NCBI GenBank assembly: GCA_947481355.1
Contig: CANKGM010000076.1
Coordinates: forward strand, 1 to 8,014
DNA length: 8,014 nt
Direction: 5' to 3'
Origin: Chitinophagaceae bacterium
GTDB taxonomy: Bacteria > Bacteroidota > Bacteroidia > Chitinophagales > Chitinophagaceae
Below are positions 6,475-8,014 of this stretch, piece after piece. The position numbers were made by a program, and so were the translations under genes. Every line of letters begins with the position of its first letter. The stretch's first letter is position 1. Below the pieces are notes generated by a model. The model was not told the DNA's origin and did not search any database. It saw nothing but the letters and a program-made list of their open reading frames with translations.

Positions 6475-7575
6475 GTGTTTAGAATTGCTTTACTTCTAGC
6501 ATATAGTTCTTGGGTGATGGGTTGTCAGAAAACTCCTGTCATGACAATCGATCCAAAGATCACTGAATCGGAACGTATGGCGCTTTCTGCTTCAGATAGT
6601 ATTATTGCCGTAAAGTCAAGTTATTACGATCAATATTTCACACGATCTGCTGCATATGGTTGGACTGGAGGAGATGGAGCAACATCATTTTTGCTTCCTG
6701 ATGGAAATAGTTTTTGGCTTTTCGGTGATAGTTTTATGGATACCGTATATCCAGATAGACATAGACCTTCAACATCGTTTATTCATAATAGCATTGTCAT
6801 TACAGACCAATTTGGAAAATTTCAAACCTTGTATGGAGGAACAAAAGAAAGTCCAAAGCCTTTTTTCGATGGAGTTGAACCTATTCAATATTGGCCGGGG
6901 ACGGGCTTCGCTAATCAGCAGTTGAATAAATTATTTGTTACGCTAGCTACCATTGAAATTATACCTAATGGGGGCATGTGGGGATTTAAGTTAGTTGGAA
7001 ACACAGTTGGCGTAATGGGTTGGCCAGATCTGAAATTGCAAGAAATTTTTACTTTCACTAATCGGGATAAAGTTGATTGGGCTTCTGCAAATTTTGAAGA
7101 AAATGGATATGTTTATTTATATGGAGCAGAATCTGTGCCATTTGATAAATACGTTCATGTCTGTCGATTCCCAAGTGCTACCCCGTATAAACAGGTTCAA
7201 TACTATGATGGAAATGATTGGGTGGCAGATTCTACTAAAAGTAAAAGGTTGTTAAATGGAATCAGCGAACAATATTCATTCTTCAAATACAAGAATAAAT
7301 ACTATTTGCTTTCTCAGGAATCACTGTTAGGACCAAACATATATTTATGGGATGCAGCCTCGCCAGTAGGACCATTCACTAATAAAAGGAAATTATATAA
7401 AACACCTGAAGCTAAGGGAAATGTCATCACCTATAATGCGTTTGCACACCCTCAGTTGATTGTAGATGACAAGTTATTGGTTGGCTATTGCACAAACAGT
7501 ATGGGGGATTGGGAGATTTGGAAAAATGCTGACCTGTATAAACCCTATTTCGTTTGGGTGAGTAACTGGCAATAG
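6475..7575 (+). CDS. DUF5005/DUF4185-like beta-propeller lipoprotein
   Basis: A complete 366-residue exported lipoprotein. It starts at a GTG: no ATG occurs in frame between the upstream stop at 6409-6411 and this codon, and the next internal ATG (codon 15) would destroy the signal. The signal is short, with Arg3, a hydrophobic stretch at residues 4-14 and the lipobox VMGC with Cys17. The mature domain has TGGDGATSFLLPDG (64-77), WLFGDSF (81-87), HNSIVITD (104-111), GGTKESPKPFF (121-131) and YWPG (139-142). Later blade-like repeats include YVYLYGAES (212-220), KYYLLSQES (275-283) and FAHPQLIVDDKLLVGYCTN (323-341). From memory this is the pattern of DUF5005/DUF4185 proteins, which have a five-bladed propeller related to GH43/GH32 folds. 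Whether it cleaves or only binds glycans is unknown. It is divergent from the sugar operon, sharing a 152-base regulatory gap, and may be co-transcribed with the mutarotase-like gene 58 bases downstream. Confidence 0.75.
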   Translation: MFRIALLLAYSSWVMGCQKTPVMTIDPKITESERMALSASDSIIAVKSSYYDQYFTRSAAYGWTGGDGATSFLLPDGNSFWLFGDSFMDTVYPDRHRPSTSFIHNSIVITDQFGKFQTLYGGTKESPKPFFDGVEPIQYWPGTGFANQQLNKLFVTLATIEIIPNGGMWGFKLVGNTVGVMGWPDLKLQEIFTFTNRDKVDWASANFEENGYVYLYGAESVPFDKYVHVCRFPSATPYKQVQYYDGNDWVADSTKSKRLLNGISEQYSFFKYKNKYYLLSQESLLGPNIYLWDAASPVGPFTNKRKLYKTPEAKGNVITYNAFAHPQLIVDDKLLVGYCTNSMGDWEIWKNADLYKPYFVWVSNWQ

Positions 7576-7633
7576 AATAGTAGCCTAGAGTGTATATTCA
7601 AAATAAGTTGTTTATTTTCATAGTTCATACACT

Positions 7634-8014
7634 ATGCAACAACTGAATACAATACGATCGAATCAGAAAGAATTGGTTTCCATCCAGAATAAAAACTGTT
7701 CACTTACACTTGATTTGAATGGTGGGGCTATTACTGATTTTCATCTTGCCTCCAACAAAATCAATCCACTTTCATTTGCCTTTTCAAAGGATCAAATGCC
7801 TGAGAATAATAAAGAAGGGGCTCCTTACCAAGGACATTTTCTTTGTTTAGGTAGATGGGGTGAACCTTCAGTAGGGGAAATAAAAGCGGGACTTCCCAAT
7901 CATGGAGAAATTGCCAATATTCTATGGCATCAAGTAGAAACTAATCAAGACACTATTCTTGAAATGCAAACTAGTGCAGAGCTGGAAGGGCTTTCAATAC
8001 AGCGCAAGATTGTA
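7634..8014 (+). CDS. mutarotase-like (carbohydrate-binding beta-sandwich) protein, 5' part only
   Basis: The first 127 codons, from the ATG at 7634, run off the right edge without a stop. No signal peptide is seen (the N-terminus MQQLNTIRSNQ is polar), so the product is probably cytoplasmic unless the true start differs. The opening segment reads as an antiparallel beta-sandwich beginning: LVSIQNKNCSLTLDLNGGAITDF (residues 14-36) resembles the N-terminal strand pair with LGGAItsl of aldose 1-epimerase / galactose mutarotase relatives. It continues with APYQGHFLCLGRWGEPS (64-80) and GLPNHGEIANILW (86-98), where Pro-Asn-His-Gly-Glu is like the mutarotase HG-E region. Such proteins interconvert sugar anomers or form parts of glycosidases. 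I recognise the superfamily only, and the missing C-terminal half holds residues needed for a better call. It follows the lipoprotein gene by 58 bases on the same strand. Confidence 0.6.
   Translation, partial: MQQLNTIRSNQKELVSIQNKNCSLTLDLNGGAITDFHLASNKINPLSFAFSKDQMPENNKEGAPYQGHFLCLGRWGEPSVGEIKAGLPNHGEIANILWHQVETNQDTILEMQTSAELEGLSIQRKIV

Noticed and set aside
6656..7255. Out-of-frame plus-strand reading frames inside the lipoprotein gene (6656-6925 and 7073-7255)
   Set aside because: Both are in another frame of a gene with a signal peptide and family motifs throughout; neither shows a motif or plausible start region.
7589..7633. Perfect 7-base inverted repeat AGTGTAT / ATACACT ending right before the ATG at 7634
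   Set aside because: The arms are short and separated by 31 AT-rich bases. A match of this length is not rare by chance in such a gap, and no T-run follows to make a terminator.

Overview
The window looks like chromosomal DNA from a member of the Bacteroidota; I cannot name the genus. The sequence is AT-rich and most starts lack a clear Shine-Dalgarno sequence. Two upstream regions can be read with the TTTG-N19/20-TAnnTTTG promoter pattern of that phylum. The gene content (a FucP-type sugar permease, secreted beta-propeller glycosidase-like proteins and short-signal lipoproteins) is also typical. There are no RNA genes, insertion sequences, CRISPR arrays or long repeats.

Layout. Bases 1-364 (minus) hold the first 121 codons of a lipoprotein of the cyclase / kynurenine-formamidase-like family, cut by the window edge. 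A divergent gap of 167 bases separates it from a plus-strand gene (532-1599) for a secreted GH43-like five-bladed beta-propeller. Convergent to that gene is a tight four-gene minus-strand operon read from 6322 down to 1632: FucP-type MFS sugar transporter, RmlD-like SDR oxidoreductase, DegT/DnrJ/EryC1/StrS aminotransferase, and a GHMP sugar kinase resembling plant L-arabinokinase. A divergent gap of 152 bases then leads to a plus-strand lipoprotein (6475-7575) of the DUF5005/DUF4185 type. After 58 bases comes the 5' part of a mutarotase-like gene that runs off the right edge.

How the genes may work together (inference). The exported propeller proteins would process or bind a glycan outside the cytoplasm and the permease would import the released sugar. 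The three cytoplasmic enzymes could oxidise or reduce, aminate and phosphorylate it at C1. The combination is unusual. DegT aminotransferases and RmlD-type reductases normally work on nucleotide-linked sugars in biosynthesis, whereas the permease and kinase belong to sugar uptake and salvage. No nucleotidyltransferase is visible. The cluster may be an undescribed route for salvage or conversion of a rare pentose, deoxysugar, aminosugar or cyclitol. The sequence alone does not identify the substrate.
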